NCBI GenBank assembly: GCA_937897495.1
Contig: CALCBL010000423.1
Coordinates: 1 to 29,385, forward strand
From: an uncultured Burkholderiales bacterium
GTDB taxonomy: Bacteria > Pseudomonadota > Gammaproteobacteria > Burkholderiales > Burkholderiaceae_C
Reading direction: 5' to 3'
DNA length: 29,385 bases
How positions within the stretch are numbered: position 1 is the stretch's first letter; each line of letters begins with the position of its first letter. Positions 8,276-18,768 of the stretch are shown here, in pieces. Under the pieces are notes generated by a model. The model saw only the letters and a program-made list of their open reading frames with translations, did not search any database and was not told the DNA's origin. Both the position numbers and the translations under genes were made by a program.

Positions 8276-9220
8276 ATGACCTTTCATAACCCAGAAATCG
8301 TTGTGACCTCGCGCATTCCCCCATTCCTAACAACGGGCTTGCAAGAAAAATTTGTAGTCCATGAGCGTGATCACATTCGCGACCGCCAAGTTTTTGGCCG
8401 TGTGCGCGCCTTGGTGGGGGGTGGCGAGTCCAAAATTGATGGCAGTTACATGGCCCTGTTTCCTGCCTTGGAAATGATTTCAGTGTGTGGCGTAGGCTAT
8501 GACGGCATCGATGTGGCGGCTGCTAAAAAGCGCGGCATCATGGTCACGCACACGCCTGAAGTGCTGAACGACGATGTGGCCGATTTGGCCTTGGGCTTGT
8601 TGTTGTCAGTGGCTCGCAAAATTCCCGCTGCCGATCGCTTTACCCGCAACGCCGATTGGTTGGACGGTCCTTTCCAACTCACACGCAAACTCACTGGCGC
8701 CAAGTTGGGCATTGTGGGCATGGGCCGCATTGGCCAAGCCATTGCCAAACGTGCAGCTGCATTTGACATGGTCATCAGCTACACCACACGCAATGAGCGC
8801 TCTGATGTGCCTTACAAGTATGTGCCCAATGTGCTTGCTTTAGCGGCTGATGTTGACTTCATGGTTGTGATCACACCAGGTGGCGCCGCCACCAAAAACC
8901 TGATCAACGCCGAAGTGCTCAAGGCTTTGGGGCCACAGAGTTTCTTGGTCAATGTAGCGCGCGGCTCTGTGGTCGATCAAGCGGCCCTCATTGAAGCCTT
9001 GCAAAAGAAATTGATTGCTGGCGCAGGCCTTGATGTCTACGTCGACGAGCCCAATGTGCCTGCCGAGCTGAGAAAGCTCGACAACGTGGTGCTAACCCCC
9101 CACATTGCCAGCGCCACCGTTGAAACACGCAAGGCCATGTCGGCCTTGGCTTTGGCCAATTTGGAGGCATTCATGGCCGGTCAGCCCGTCCTAACCCCTG
9201 TGCCTGAATGTCGAACTTGA
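8276..9220 (+). CDS. D-isomer-specific 2-hydroxyacid dehydrogenase (glyoxylate/hydroxypyruvate reductase-like)
   Basis: A 314-aa cytosolic dehydrogenase of the GhrB/SerA-like family that interconverts 2-keto and D-2-hydroxy acids. The Rossmann motif is G148-x-G150-x2-G153 in GIVGMGRIGQA. Catalytic residues are R229 (VARGSVVD), E258 (VDEPNVP) and H276 (LTPHIAS). The stretch after the second beta strand is YTTRNERS, with Arg rather than Asp, which hints at NADP(H) preference (inference). A good AGGAG (8262-8266) sits 9 bp before the ATG. It is the first gene of the plus-strand operon divergent from the aldonate dehydratase. Its substrate may be a keto acid such as glyoxylate, hydroxypyruvate or a 2-ketoaldonate; the sequence does not decide. 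Confidence 0.9.
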   Translation: MTFHNPEIVVTSRIPPFLTTGLQEKFVVHERDHIRDRQVFGRVRALVGGGESKIDGSYMALFPALEMISVCGVGYDGIDVAAAKKRGIMVTHTPEVLNDDVADLALGLLLSVARKIPAADRFTRNADWLDGPFQLTRKLTGAKLGIVGMGRIGQAIAKRAAAFDMVISYTTRNERSDVPYKYVPNVLALAADVDFMVVITPGGAATKNLINAEVLKALGPQSFLVNVARGSVVDQAALIEALQKKLIAGAGLDVYVDEPNVPAELRKLDNVVLTPHIASATVETRKAMSALALANLEAFMAGQPVLTPVPECRT

Positions 9221-9269
9221 GCCTCCATTCAAGTCTCTCTATTTTCCGAACAATTGACCCTCGCTTCGA

Positions 9270-10028
9270 ATGATCAAAAACGTTCACGGCAACACGGTTG
9301 ACTTTATTGGCGAGGCCATCGTAGGCGGCAAGTACCCCGTGGGTGGCAGCTTGCCGCCAGAGCCTGTTCTGTGCGAACAATTAGGCGTCAGCCGAACCGT
9401 GATTCGGGAATCAGTGAAATCATTGGTGGCCAAGGGTCTCATTTTTACTGGCCCCAAGGTCGGTACCCGAGTCTTGCCAGAGGAGCAATGGAATTGGTTT
9501 GACCCTGATGTCATTGCATGGCAAGCCAAAGCCGGACTGACAGCCGAATTTTTGCGCGACCTTCAGGAGCTGCGCAGAGTGGTAGAGCCAGCCGCTGTGC
9601 GCTTGGCAGCAGAGCGTGCCACCGCAGCCGACATTGACATTGTGTCTGCCGCTTATGCCGGCATGAAAAAGGCCATCGAAGAGGGCGGTGATTACGTGAC
9701 GCACGACATGCACTTTCACACAGGCATGTTGGTGGCTTCGCACAACCGAATGATTGTTCAGATGAGCAAGGCTTTAGGGGCTTTGCTTCGAACCAGTTTT
9801 GAAATTTCAACGGCGCGCAAAGATGCGCCTAAAGCTGCTTTGCCTTTGCACAAGGCGGTGTTAGATGCTGTCATCGCCAAAAATCCAGACAAGGCTGAAA
9901 AGGCCATTCGCGTTTTGATTGAAGGCGCGCACCAAGACATGGAGCATGTTTTAAACTCACGCAGAAAATTGCCCAGCCTGTCAGGGCCAGCCAAACTGAT
10001 CAAAGCGCCCTCAGCCAATTCATTTTAA
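9270..10028 (+). CDS. GntR/FadR-family transcriptional regulator, DgoR-like
   Basis: A 252-aa DNA-binding regulator. An N-terminal winged helix-turn-helix (about residues 5-70, with LPPEPVLCEQLGVSRTVIRE) is followed by an FCD ligand-binding domain (about 95-225). Candidate metal or ligand residues are D146, H150, H194 and H221. The linker QWNWFDPDVIAW is reminiscent of DgoR, the D-galactonate-responsive repressor, which agrees with dgoK/dgoA next door. The ligand is therefore probably a galactonate-type acid, and the palindrome at 8154-8166 is the likely target. The ATG at 9270 follows the dehydrogenase by 49 bp and has only a weak ribosome binding site; the HTH begins so close to it that no later start is plausible. 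Confidence 0.9.
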   Translation: MIKNVHGNTVDFIGEAIVGGKYPVGGSLPPEPVLCEQLGVSRTVIRESVKSLVAKGLIFTGPKVGTRVLPEEQWNWFDPDVIAWQAKAGLTAEFLRDLQELRRVVEPAAVRLAAERATAADIDIVSAAYAGMKKAIEEGGDYVTHDMHFHTGMLVASHNRMIVQMSKALGALLRTSFEISTARKDAPKAALPLHKAVLDAVIAKNPDKAEKAIRVLIEGAHQDMEHVLNSRRKLPSLSGPAKLIKAPSANSF

Positions 10029-10043
10029 AAACACCCTTGAATC

Positions 10044-10427
10044 ATGACAAATTTCACCAAAGTAGTGCTGTTCACCGACACCGACGGCAAGGCACGGTTC
10101 AAAGAAGAAACCATGGCCATGGGCGAGGGCACAGTGCAAAGTCAGTTGACCGAAGTTTTCTCAGCAGAGGGCTATCAACTTCGCTACAGTCCGGTTGGAT
10201 TTCGGAGTCAATTTCATGTCACGGGCAAGCCTCAGTGGGTCTTCATTTTGTCGGGCCAAATGGAAATTGGTTTGCAAGATGGCAGCTCGCGTGTGTTCTC
10301 TGCAGGTGAACATTTTTACTCTGCCGACACCTTGCCTGCAGGGGCAAGTTTTGATCCGGCCGTGCATGGACACTGGAGCCGACAGGTCGGGGAAGAACCC
10401 TTGCGAACTTTGTTCCTCAAGGATTAA
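10044..10427 (+). CDS. Small cupin-domain protein
   Basis: A 127-aa single-domain cupin with an unknown role. The barrel region runs about residues 45-105. H58 in SQFHVTGKP begins motif 1, WVFILSGQMEIGLQDG follows, and SAGEHFYSADTLPAG resembles motif 2, with further His at 108 and 110. There is no signal peptide or other domain. It starts 15 bp after the regulator stop, so it belongs to the same transcript as the 2-hydroxyacid dehydrogenase and regulator. That context suggests a sugar-acid-binding, isomerase or accessory function, but nothing in the sequence fixes it. It ends tail-to-tail with the flavin reductase gene, with 20 bp between them and no visible terminator hairpin. Confidence 0.8.
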   Translation: MTNFTKVVLFTDTDGKARFKEETMAMGEGTVQSQLTEVFSAEGYQLRYSPVGFRSQFHVTGKPQWVFILSGQMEIGLQDGSSRVFSAGEHFYSADTLPAGASFDPAVHGHWSRQVGEEPLRTLFLKD

Positions 10428-10447
10428 TCTGACACCTTGCGAGGCAT

Positions 10448-11062
10448 TCAGTTTGACGGCCGATGAAGTTTGAACAACTGTTCTGGCCCAATTGAAAAAT
10501 AGTCTGCAGGTCCACCACCGCGAAGCACGTGCTGAGCATTGGCTGTGTCGTAAATGCCATTGTTCAAGAGCTTCTCGTCGATGTGAACACCAATCACTTC
10601 ACCAAAAACCATCCAGGTTTGAAGGGGTTCACCTTGTAAATTTTTCATTTGCAAAATTTCGGTGCATCGGCATTCAAAACTCACAGGGCTTTCGGCCACC
10701 CGAGGCACCTTGACCAATCGGGACGGCGCTGTTGACAGTCCTGAGATTTCAAATTCATTGACTTCAGGGGGCACCGCTTTGCAGGTCTGGTTCATGGCTT
10801 CAACTTGCGGGCGCGTGACCAGGTTCCATACAAATTCGCCTGTGGCTTCAATGTTGTTGAGTGAATCTTTGCGCCCAATGCTGGAGAAGCCAATGAGCGG
10901 CGGAATGTAATTGAAGGCATTGAAGAAGCTGTAGGGCGCTAAATTCAGAATGCCGTCAGCACTTTGCGAAGAGACCCAGCCAATAGGGCGAGGGCCCACA
11001 ATGGCATTGAAGGGATCGTGTGGAAGATTGTGTCCAAGGCGGGGTTCGTAAAAATAAGTCAT
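10448..11062 (-). CDS. Flavin reductase family protein (FMN-binding split barrel)
   Basis: A 204-aa flavoprotein of the flavin reductase/flavoredoxin-like group. The FMN-binding signatures are PRPIGWVSS (residues 25-33) and LNLAPYSFFNAF (about 39-50), followed by IGFSS and the block around TGEFVWNLV. Such proteins bind FMN and pass electrons from NAD(P)H or a partner protein; the exact substrate varies and cannot be read here. It begins 3 bp after the photolyase stop, on the same strand, so it is almost certainly co-transcribed with the photolyase and the DUF2256 gene. A link to flavin supply or reduction for the photolyase is an attractive inference without direct support. Confidence 0.88.
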   Translation of the reverse strand: MTYFYEPRLGHNLPHDPFNAIVGPRPIGWVSSQSADGILNLAPYSFFNAFNYIPPLIGFSSIGRKDSLNNIEATGEFVWNLVTRPQVEAMNQTCKAVPPEVNEFEISGLSTAPSRLVKVPRVAESPVSFECRCTEILQMKNLQGEPLQTWMVFGEVIGVHIDEKLLNNGIYDTANAQHVLRGGGPADYFSIGPEQLFKLHRPSN

Positions 11063-11065
11063 GGT

Positions 11066-12607
11066 TTAAATATAACTGCTGGTGAGTAATTTCGCTTGCG
11101 CTGCAATGGCATCTCGTTCTTCATTCGAAAGTCGATTGAGATTTTTAAGCTGCATGAGCATGCGCGGATTTTTGGCCAATACATCGACATGTCGGTTCAG
11201 GTAGTCCCAATAAAGGGTGGTGAATGGGCAAGCATTCTCGCCAACTGAAACGCCCGGATTGAAACGGCAGCCTTTGCAGTGGTTGCTCATTCGGTCAATG
11301 TATTTGCCGCTGGCCACATAAGGTTTGCTGGCCATCACACCGCCATCTGCAAACTGGCTCATGCCCAAAGTATTGGGAAGTTCAACCCATTCCACCGCAT
11401 CTACATACACACCCAAGTACCAGGCATGAACTTCTTTGGGAACAACGCCCAGCAACAGCGCATAAAGACCCGTGACCATCAAGCGTTGAATGTGGTGGGC
11501 ATAGCCGTGGTTCAGCGTTTGAGAAATGGCGTCTCGCAAGCAAGCCATTTCTGTGTCACCCGTCCAGTAAAACGCGGGCAAGTGTGCTGAGGCCTGCATT
11601 TCATTGCGCTCTAAATACTCTGGCATTTGCGTCCAGTAGATGCCGCGCACATATTCTCGCCATCCTAAAATTTGACGAATAAAGCCTTCAACCGCCGGCA
11701 GCGGCGCATGACCTTTGACATAAGCTTGTTCTGCAGCATTCACCACTTCTCTGGGATTGAGCAGTTTCAAATTCAAGGCGCTGGCAATGTGCGAGTGATA
11801 CAGCCAAACCTCACCCTCCCACATTGCATCTTGGTACAGGCCAAAGGAGGGCAGTCGATGCTGAATGAAACTTTCAAGTGCTTCAAGAGCTTGCGTGCGG
11901 GTGACGGCCCAGCCAAAGCTGTTCAAAGTGCCAGGGTTTGCGGCCAGTTTCTCATTCACCAAGTTCATCACATCTTGTGTGATGCTGTCGGGTTCAAATC
12001 GCAAGGGTTTGGGCAACAAGCCCGGGCCTGCCTTGCCAAAGCTGCCACGGTTTTCTTCGTCAAAGTTCCACTGACCGCCGATGGGTTTTTTGCCGTCCAT
12101 CAAGATGCCAGTTTTTTGACGCAACTCTCGGTAAAAAAATTCTTGGCGCAATTGTTTGCGGCCCTTGGCGTGCTCTGCAAAGTCACGCACGGTGCTAAAG
12201 AAGTGGGCGTCATCTCGAACGTCCAATGTCAAGTCATTTTTTTTAGCAACGGCTCGCAAGCTTTGCAAAACTCGCCACTCCCCAGGTGCTGTCATGAGCA
12301 GTTTTTGCGGTCTTATTTTTTGAATGGCTTTGTCGAGTTCGCCGGCCAAGGTGCCCGTGTTGTCTGCATCGCTTAGCTGGGTGTAGTTGAGTGGCCATGC
12401 TTTGGCTTTGATGGTTTCGGCAAAGTGGCGCATGGCACTGAGAAACAAAGTGCTACGCTGTTTGGAAGAGGCGACATGGGTTGACTCCTCCATCACTTCA
12501 GCCATCCAAATGATGTCTTGTGCGGGGTCAAAGTCAGCCAAGGCTGTTGAATCTAGGTTCAGTTGATCACCCAAGATCAAGACCAAATGACGCAGTGATT
12601 TAGCCAT
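11066..12607 (-). CDS. Iron-sulfur bacterial cryptochrome/(6-4) photolyase (PhrB/FeS-BCP class)
   Basis: A 513-aa light-driven DNA repair enzyme or photoreceptor binding FAD and a [4Fe-4S] cluster. The four cluster cysteines are C356 (EMACLRD), C444 and C447 (NHCKGCRFN) and C460 (NACPFTTLYW), all exactly six residues beyond the ligands known in Agrobacterium PhrB. The N-terminal Rossmann domain starts LRHLVLILGDQLN. The FAD domain contains HHIQRLMVTG (371-380), with the paired His typical of (6-4) photolyases, and VYVDAVEWVELPN. Members repair UV (6-4) photoproducts and usually carry a lumazine-type antenna. The ATG at 12607 lies inside the end of the DUF2256 gene (8-bp overlap), showing translational coupling. 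Flavin reductase follows after 3 bp. Confidence 0.93.
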   Translation of the reverse strand: MAKSLRHLVLILGDQLNLDSTALADFDPAQDIIWMAEVMEESTHVASSKQRSTLFLSAMRHFAETIKAKAWPLNYTQLSDADNTGTLAGELDKAIQKIRPQKLLMTAPGEWRVLQSLRAVAKKNDLTLDVRDDAHFFSTVRDFAEHAKGRKQLRQEFFYRELRQKTGILMDGKKPIGGQWNFDEENRGSFGKAGPGLLPKPLRFEPDSITQDVMNLVNEKLAANPGTLNSFGWAVTRTQALEALESFIQHRLPSFGLYQDAMWEGEVWLYHSHIASALNLKLLNPREVVNAAEQAYVKGHAPLPAVEGFIRQILGWREYVRGIYWTQMPEYLERNEMQASAHLPAFYWTGDTEMACLRDAISQTLNHGYAHHIQRLMVTGLYALLLGVVPKEVHAWYLGVYVDAVEWVELPNTLGMSQFADGGVMASKPYVASGKYIDRMSNHCKGCRFNPGVSVGENACPFTTLYWDYLNRHVDVLAKNPRMLMQLKNLNRLSNEERDAIAAQAKLLTSSYI

Positions 12608-12779
12608 GTTGGGTGTTTCCTTGAGGACCTGCAGATTTTTTCTTTCTACATGCTTCGGAGCAGTACAAAACCTGATCCCAATTTTTGGCCCAAGCCTTGC
12701 GCCAGGTCATATCCCGCCCGCACACCGTGCAGGGCTTGCTAGGTAGGCTTTGTTTGTTGCCTTTGAATGAGGTCTTCAT
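12600..12779 (-). CDS. Small DUF2256 zinc-ribbon-like protein
   Basis: A 59-aa protein encoded just upstream of the photolyase, beginning MKTSFKGNKQ. It has four cysteines as CTVCGRDMTWRK and YCSEAC, a CxxC...CxxxC arrangement suited to one zinc ion, plus the Trp-rich WRKAWAKNWDQV typical of DUF2256. Proteins of this family are often found beside cryptochrome/photolyase genes; their function is unknown to me. The stop codon overlaps the photolyase start (12600-12607), so the two are translationally coupled. Its shortness makes it easy to miss, but the motif and coupling make it convincing. Confidence 0.9.
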   Translation of the reverse strand: MKTSFKGNKQSLPSKPCTVCGRDMTWRKAWAKNWDQVLYCSEACRKKKSAGPQGNTQHG

Positions 12780-12871
12780 GGGGCTATTGTGGCGGGAAGC
12801 TGCTGGTGTTTGCTGGCTTGTTCGATAATGTCCCTACCCCAAAGATCTAACCCGTTTGGTTTTTTATCATC

Positions 12872-13156
12872 ATGCCTAAATCACTTGAAACGCCATTGAC
12901 CCTCAGCCCTGGGGATGTGTCCGCCGTGATTCAAATGGCATGGGAAGATCGCACCACCTTTGAGACGATCTTTGAACGAACGGGCGTGACTGAACCCGGC
13001 GTGATCAAAATCATGCGCGCCGAACTCAGTTCGCGTTCTTTTAAAATGTGGCGCGCCAGAATGCGCGGCAGGGTGACCAAGCACCGTGAACTGCGCAGCC
13101 CCGACATGAGGTTCGATGACCGGGCCATTGCCGATCACAGACGGGCGAATTGCTGA
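12872..13156 (+). CDS. DUF2805/TIGR03643 family protein
   Basis: A 94-aa basic protein of unknown function. The conserved core is VIQMAWEDRTTFETIFERTGV (first half residues 20-30), then VIKIMRAELSSRSFKMWRAR, followed by a basic GRVTKH stretch. The pattern of two helices with a turn and many Arg/Lys residues suggests nucleic-acid binding (inference). The family commonly accompanies DUF2256 and cryptochrome/photolyase genes, and here it is divergently oriented from them across 92 bp (12780-12871). That gap holds a GATAAT (12824-12829) that could be a -10, but no good -35 was found. It ends 11 bp from the rhlE stop, convergent. Confidence 0.87.
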   Translation: MPKSLETPLTLSPGDVSAVIQMAWEDRTTFETIFERTGVTEPGVIKIMRAELSSRSFKMWRARMRGRVTKHRELRSPDMRFDDRAIADHRRANC

Positions 13157-13167
13157 TTGACTTCTAA

Positions 13168-15042
<1,875 letters not shown>

Positions 15043-15068
15043 GATGGCGCGCCAAAAACGGCGCATGG

Positions 15069-15117
15069 CATCGGTTTGTCAGGCTGTTTGGAAACAGCCG
15101 CCAGTCAAAGACCGATG
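15069..15117 (-). promoter_or_regulatory. Strong hairpin in the rhlE 5' leader
   Basis: Read on the minus strand, CATCGG pairs with CCGATG, TTTG with CAAA, and an apical 8-bp stem GGCTGTTT/AAACAGCC closes on CC (15082-15099). The element ends 2 nt before the ATG at 15066 and 26 nt before the preferred ATG at 15042. It could control ribosome access or RNA stability. The pairing is read directly; the function is inferred. Confidence 0.5.
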
Positions 15118-15270
15118 GGATTCACAGGTGGGTATGGAAACCACAGGCGGGTGCCTGGGTCAAACCCCAGCAGAAGTGCTGATGTTGCGGCAACTGGAGG
15201 CGGCAACGTGCAGATTGTCTCACGAATCTGGAAAGTCAGAAATTAAATCTAAAGAATGAACAATTTAGAC

Positions 15271-15291
15271 CTCAAGAGCTCATGGCTTGAG
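15271..15291. repeat. Inverted repeat upstream of recC
   Basis: CTCAAG (15271-15276) and CTTGAG (15286-15291) form a 6-bp inverted repeat with a 9-bp spacer, 57 bp before recC. GATAAT follows at 15305-15310 as a possible -10, without a convincing -35. It may be a binding site in the recC promoter. The rest of 15118-15348 shows nothing I can name. Confidence 0.25.
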
Positions 15292-15348
15292 CCTGTGCTG
15301 AGTCGATAATTCAAACTAGATTCACGCGCAAAAGCAAGCTCTTCCGAT

Positions 15349-18300
15349 ATGTCCAACGCATTTCAAGCAGGATTCATGGTGTTTCATGGCAACCGCCTAG
15401 AAGACCTGCGCGATCTCACGCTTGGCCTGTTTCGCAGCCAGCCCTTGGCCCCCTTGGTGCCAGAAACCTTGTTGGTGCAAAGCAATGGCATGAAGCACTG
15501 GCTTGAAATGGCCTTGGCAGACGACAGCGCCATGGGCATTTGCGCAGCCACGCAAATGGAATTGCCCTCTAGCTTTATTTGGCGCATGTACCGTTTGGTA
15601 TTGGGCCAAGCGGTGGTGCCTGTGGCCATGCCTTTTGACAAACAAGCTTTGGTTTGGCGCTTGTGGCGCTTGCTGCCTGATTTTGCCCAATCACACCAAG
15701 TTGCGCCTTTGCTGGCTTACGTCAAAGACGATCCACATGGGCGCCAAAGGTATCAATTGGCACAGCAAGTGGCCGACGTTTTTGATGGTTACCAAAGCTA
15801 CCGCGCCGATTGGCTCGCCGATTGGGGCAATGGCCAATTTGTATTGCGATACAAAGCTGAGCGCAAAGCCATGCCGCCCGACCAAGTTTGGCAAGCACAG
15901 TTGTGGCAGCAACTGCAACAAGATGTGTTGCAAACGCAAGCCCCAGAGCTTTCCTCTCAATGCCTTTCCAGGGCCGACGTGCATTCGCAATTCATGCACA
16001 AGGTTCAGCAAGCCAAAGCTTTGAAGCCAGAAGGTTTGCCGCCTCGCATTGTGGTGTTTGGTATTTCAAACTTGCCCATGCAGGTGGTAGAGGCTTTGGC
16101 CGCCTTGGGTCGCTGGTGTCAAGTGCTAATGATGGTTCAAAACCCTTGCCAAGAATACTGGGGCCATGACATGGACCTGGTGGCGCAGAAGCACTCGCTG
16201 CTTTCTTCATGGGGGCAACAAGGTCGAGATTATTTGCACGCGCTAGAGCGCTTTGATCAGCCTGAAAACGCCCTAAGCGTCATGAGCAAGCAAACTTTTT
16301 TTGTAGATCCAGCTGAGCAAGATTGTCCTTCGCGTTTGCAGCATATTCAGTCTGATATTTTGAATTTGAAGGCCATGCCCGAGCAGCCTGAATTCTTGCC
16401 CGACGATGGCAGTATTCAAATGGTCCAGGCGCATTCAGCGCAGCGCGAAGTTGAAATTTTGCACGACCAACTTTGGGCATGGTTTGATGAAAATCCAACG
16501 TGGAAGCCAGCTGATGTCATGGTCATGGTGCCTGATATGGCCAACTTTTCATCGCACATTCAAGCGGTGTTTGGTCGTTTTCCAGTTCAGCATCCCCGGC
16601 ATATTCCTTTTTCAGTAGCAGACACCACGCCGCGTCAGGTGCCGCTGGTTCAAGCGCTTGAGTTTTTGCTGAACTTGCCACAAGCAAGGATCACCATGTC
16701 GGAATGGCTTAGCCTGTTTGAAGTATCTGCCGTGCGAGCCAAGTTTCAAATGGACGAGGCCGATGTCCAAACCATGAAAAACTGGTTGCAGGACGCTGCT
16801 GTGCGCTGGGGCTTGAATCCAACGCACCGACAAAAGTGGGGCGTGCCCAGCAATATGCCGCATGCACAGCAAAACACTTGGGCCTACGGTTTGCAACGTT
16901 TGATATTGGGTTATGCCGCCGGCCAAGCCGAAGGCAATGCGGCATGGCAGGGTGTCTTGCCCTTGCCGCAGGTTTCTGGATTGAGTGCTTTGAAGGTGGG
17001 CTATCTGGCGCAGTGGTTGGAGGCTGTGTCTATTAGCTTGGCTCAATTGAATGCCAATCATGCGCCTGCCGAATGGTGCTCGGTCATGCACGACTTGATG
17101 GCGCGCTTTTTTGAAGCCGACAACGAAGCCGATGAACGCATGTTGCTGCGTTTAAAGCAAGAACTGACGCAATGGCAATCCTTGTGTGAACAGGCTGCTT
17201 TGTCAGAGCCATTGCCCTTAACCGTAGTCCGAGAACATTGGTTGTCGGGCCTTGAGTCAACTGGCCTGAAGCAACGTTTCTTTGGCGGCGGGGTGCAGTT
17301 TTCAACCCTCATGCCCATGCGCGCCATTCCCTTCAAGGGCCTGTGTTTGCTGGGCATGAACGATGGCGCTTATCCCCGCCAAAGCACGCCTCGCGATTTT
17401 GATTTGATGACCACGCATTGGCTTGCAGGCGATCGCTCGCGCCGCGAAGACGACCGTTACTTGTTCTTGGAAGCTTTTTTGTCAGCCCGCGAAAAACTGT
17501 ACATCAGTTGGCAAGGCCGCAGGTCTACAGACAATCAGAAGATGCCCCCTTCTGTCTTGGTCGCTCAACTGCGCGATACCTTCAAGGCCCGTTTCTCCCC
17601 CGAGCTCGATGCCGTCTTGCAGCCCTTGCAAGCTTTCTCTGCCAAATACTTCAAGCCCGATTCAAAATTCTTCACCTATGCAGACGATTGGGAGACGGCG
17701 CAGCGCATTGGCTCTGAATTCAAATCTTCGTTTTCTGCGCTTTCTGCGCCTAAGGCGGCCCCCGCCGAATTGCCAGCTATTTCAGAATGGCCTCTTCAGG
17801 AGTGCATGCGTTTGCTCAGGCAACCTGTCGATGTTTATTGGCGCAGTCGCTTGGGTGTTCTGCTCAAGGGTCCTGAAGAAGCCATGCTAGATGATGAAAA
17901 CTTCACTCTAAATGGGCTAGACAGATATGCCTTGGGTCGCCAATTGCTTGAAGCCGAAGACATCGAACTGCAACTTGAAGCTGAAAAATTGCTAGGTCAA
18001 TTGCCAATGGGAGCCTCAGGACAATTGGCATTGAAACAGCAATACGATGCGGCACTTCGCGTCATTGACCGAGCCGATGCTTATTTAGAAAAATACCCAC
18101 AAGAGCTGCCAACTCAATCCGTGGCTGTTGTCATTGCCATGCCTTGGGGTGATGTGCGCATCAGTGCCGAGATCCTTGGTTTGCGCCAGGTACTGCATTC
18201 AGCCGATCCGTTGCCAACTGATTCTGAACATGTTCAAACACTGCAACTGACCAGGCGACCCGGTGCGGTGGCCACAGGTCAAAAAGACCAACAATCTGCT

Positions 18301-18768
18301 CGCGCCGATGTCTTGATCAATCTCTGGCCCAACCATGTGCTGTTAAGCGCTGCAGGTTGGACAGTCAGCTCCGTGGCCGTTGGACTTGATGCTGTGGCGG
18401 TGTTGCCCGCCATGCCGCCTCAAGCGGCAAAACACTTGTTGGCACAGTGGCTGGCCGTTTATGCGCAGGCTTGGGCTAAGCCCTTGCCCACCACCCTGAA
18501 AGCAGGCTTGGCATTTGTGTCAGAGCAAATCCGAAGTGCGCAGTCAGGCAAAGACGTGGCGGCTGACCAGATCATCGAGATGGCCTTGGACAAGGCACGG
18601 AAAGAATTTTCCGATGGTTTTTCTGAAAGCACCGATTTGGCGCGTTCCTTGTATGTTCAAAGATCGTTCGACAGTTTTGATCCTCTCATTGAAGGGCTGC
18701 CAAACTGGGCGCCTCTTTTGTACGGCGATTTGATCCATGCAGCTTCAATTGAAGGCGGTGCTGCATGA
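15349..18768 (+). CDS. recC: Exodeoxyribonuclease V subunit gamma (RecC)
   Basis: A 1139-aa RecC, close to the 1122 aa of E. coli. RecC holds the RecBCD complex together, splits the duplex and scans the 3' strand for Chi. It has the SF1-like fold without Walker motifs. Conserved blocks include the N-terminal FHGNRLEDL, LVQSNGMKHWLEMALA and, near residues 655-685, PMRAIPFKGLCLLGMNDG followed by YPRQS. There is no disruption. The start MSNAFQAGFMVFHGN matches RecC N-termini, with a poor ribosome binding site. recB follows with a 4-bp overlap, so the two are translationally coupled. The promoter is probably within 15200-15348. Confidence 0.96.
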   Translation: MSNAFQAGFMVFHGNRLEDLRDLTLGLFRSQPLAPLVPETLLVQSNGMKHWLEMALADDSAMGICAATQMELPSSFIWRMYRLVLGQAVVPVAMPFDKQALVWRLWRLLPDFAQSHQVAPLLAYVKDDPHGRQRYQLAQQVADVFDGYQSYRADWLADWGNGQFVLRYKAERKAMPPDQVWQAQLWQQLQQDVLQTQAPELSSQCLSRADVHSQFMHKVQQAKALKPEGLPPRIVVFGISNLPMQVVEALAALGRWCQVLMMVQNPCQEYWGHDMDLVAQKHSLLSSWGQQGRDYLHALERFDQPENALSVMSKQTFFVDPAEQDCPSRLQHIQSDILNLKAMPEQPEFLPDDGSIQMVQAHSAQREVEILHDQLWAWFDENPTWKPADVMVMVPDMANFSSHIQAVFGRFPVQHPRHIPFSVADTTPRQVPLVQALEFLLNLPQARITMSEWLSLFEVSAVRAKFQMDEADVQTMKNWLQDAAVRWGLNPTHRQKWGVPSNMPHAQQNTWAYGLQRLILGYAAGQAEGNAAWQGVLPLPQVSGLSALKVGYLAQWLEAVSISLAQLNANHAPAEWCSVMHDLMARFFEADNEADERMLLRLKQELTQWQSLCEQAALSEPLPLTVVREHWLSGLESTGLKQRFFGGGVQFSTLMPMRAIPFKGLCLLGMNDGAYPRQSTPRDFDLMTTHWLAGDRSRREDDRYLFLEAFLSAREKLYISWQGRRSTDNQKMPPSVLVAQLRDTFKARFSPELDAVLQPLQAFSAKYFKPDSKFFTYADDWETAQRIGSEFKSSFSALSAPKAAPAELPAISEWPLQECMRLLRQPVDVYWRSRLGVLLKGPEEAMLDDENFTLNGLDRYALGRQLLEAEDIELQLEAEKLLGQLPMGASGQLALKQQYDAALRVIDRADAYLEKYPQELPTQSVAVVIAMPWGDVRISAEILGLRQVLHSADPLPTDSEHVQTLQLTRRPGAVATGQKDQQSARADVLINLWPNHVLLSAAGWTVSSVAVGLDAVAVLPAMPPQAAKHLLAQWLAVYAQAWAKPLPTTLKAGLAFVSEQIRSAQSGKDVAADQIIEMALDKARKEFSDGFSESTDLARSLYVQRSFDSFDPLIEGLPNWAPLLYGDLIHAASIEGGAA

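Noticed and set aside
11672..12376. Plus-strand open frame of 234 codons
   Set aside because: Antisense to the photolyase coding region, with no family resemblance and no start context.
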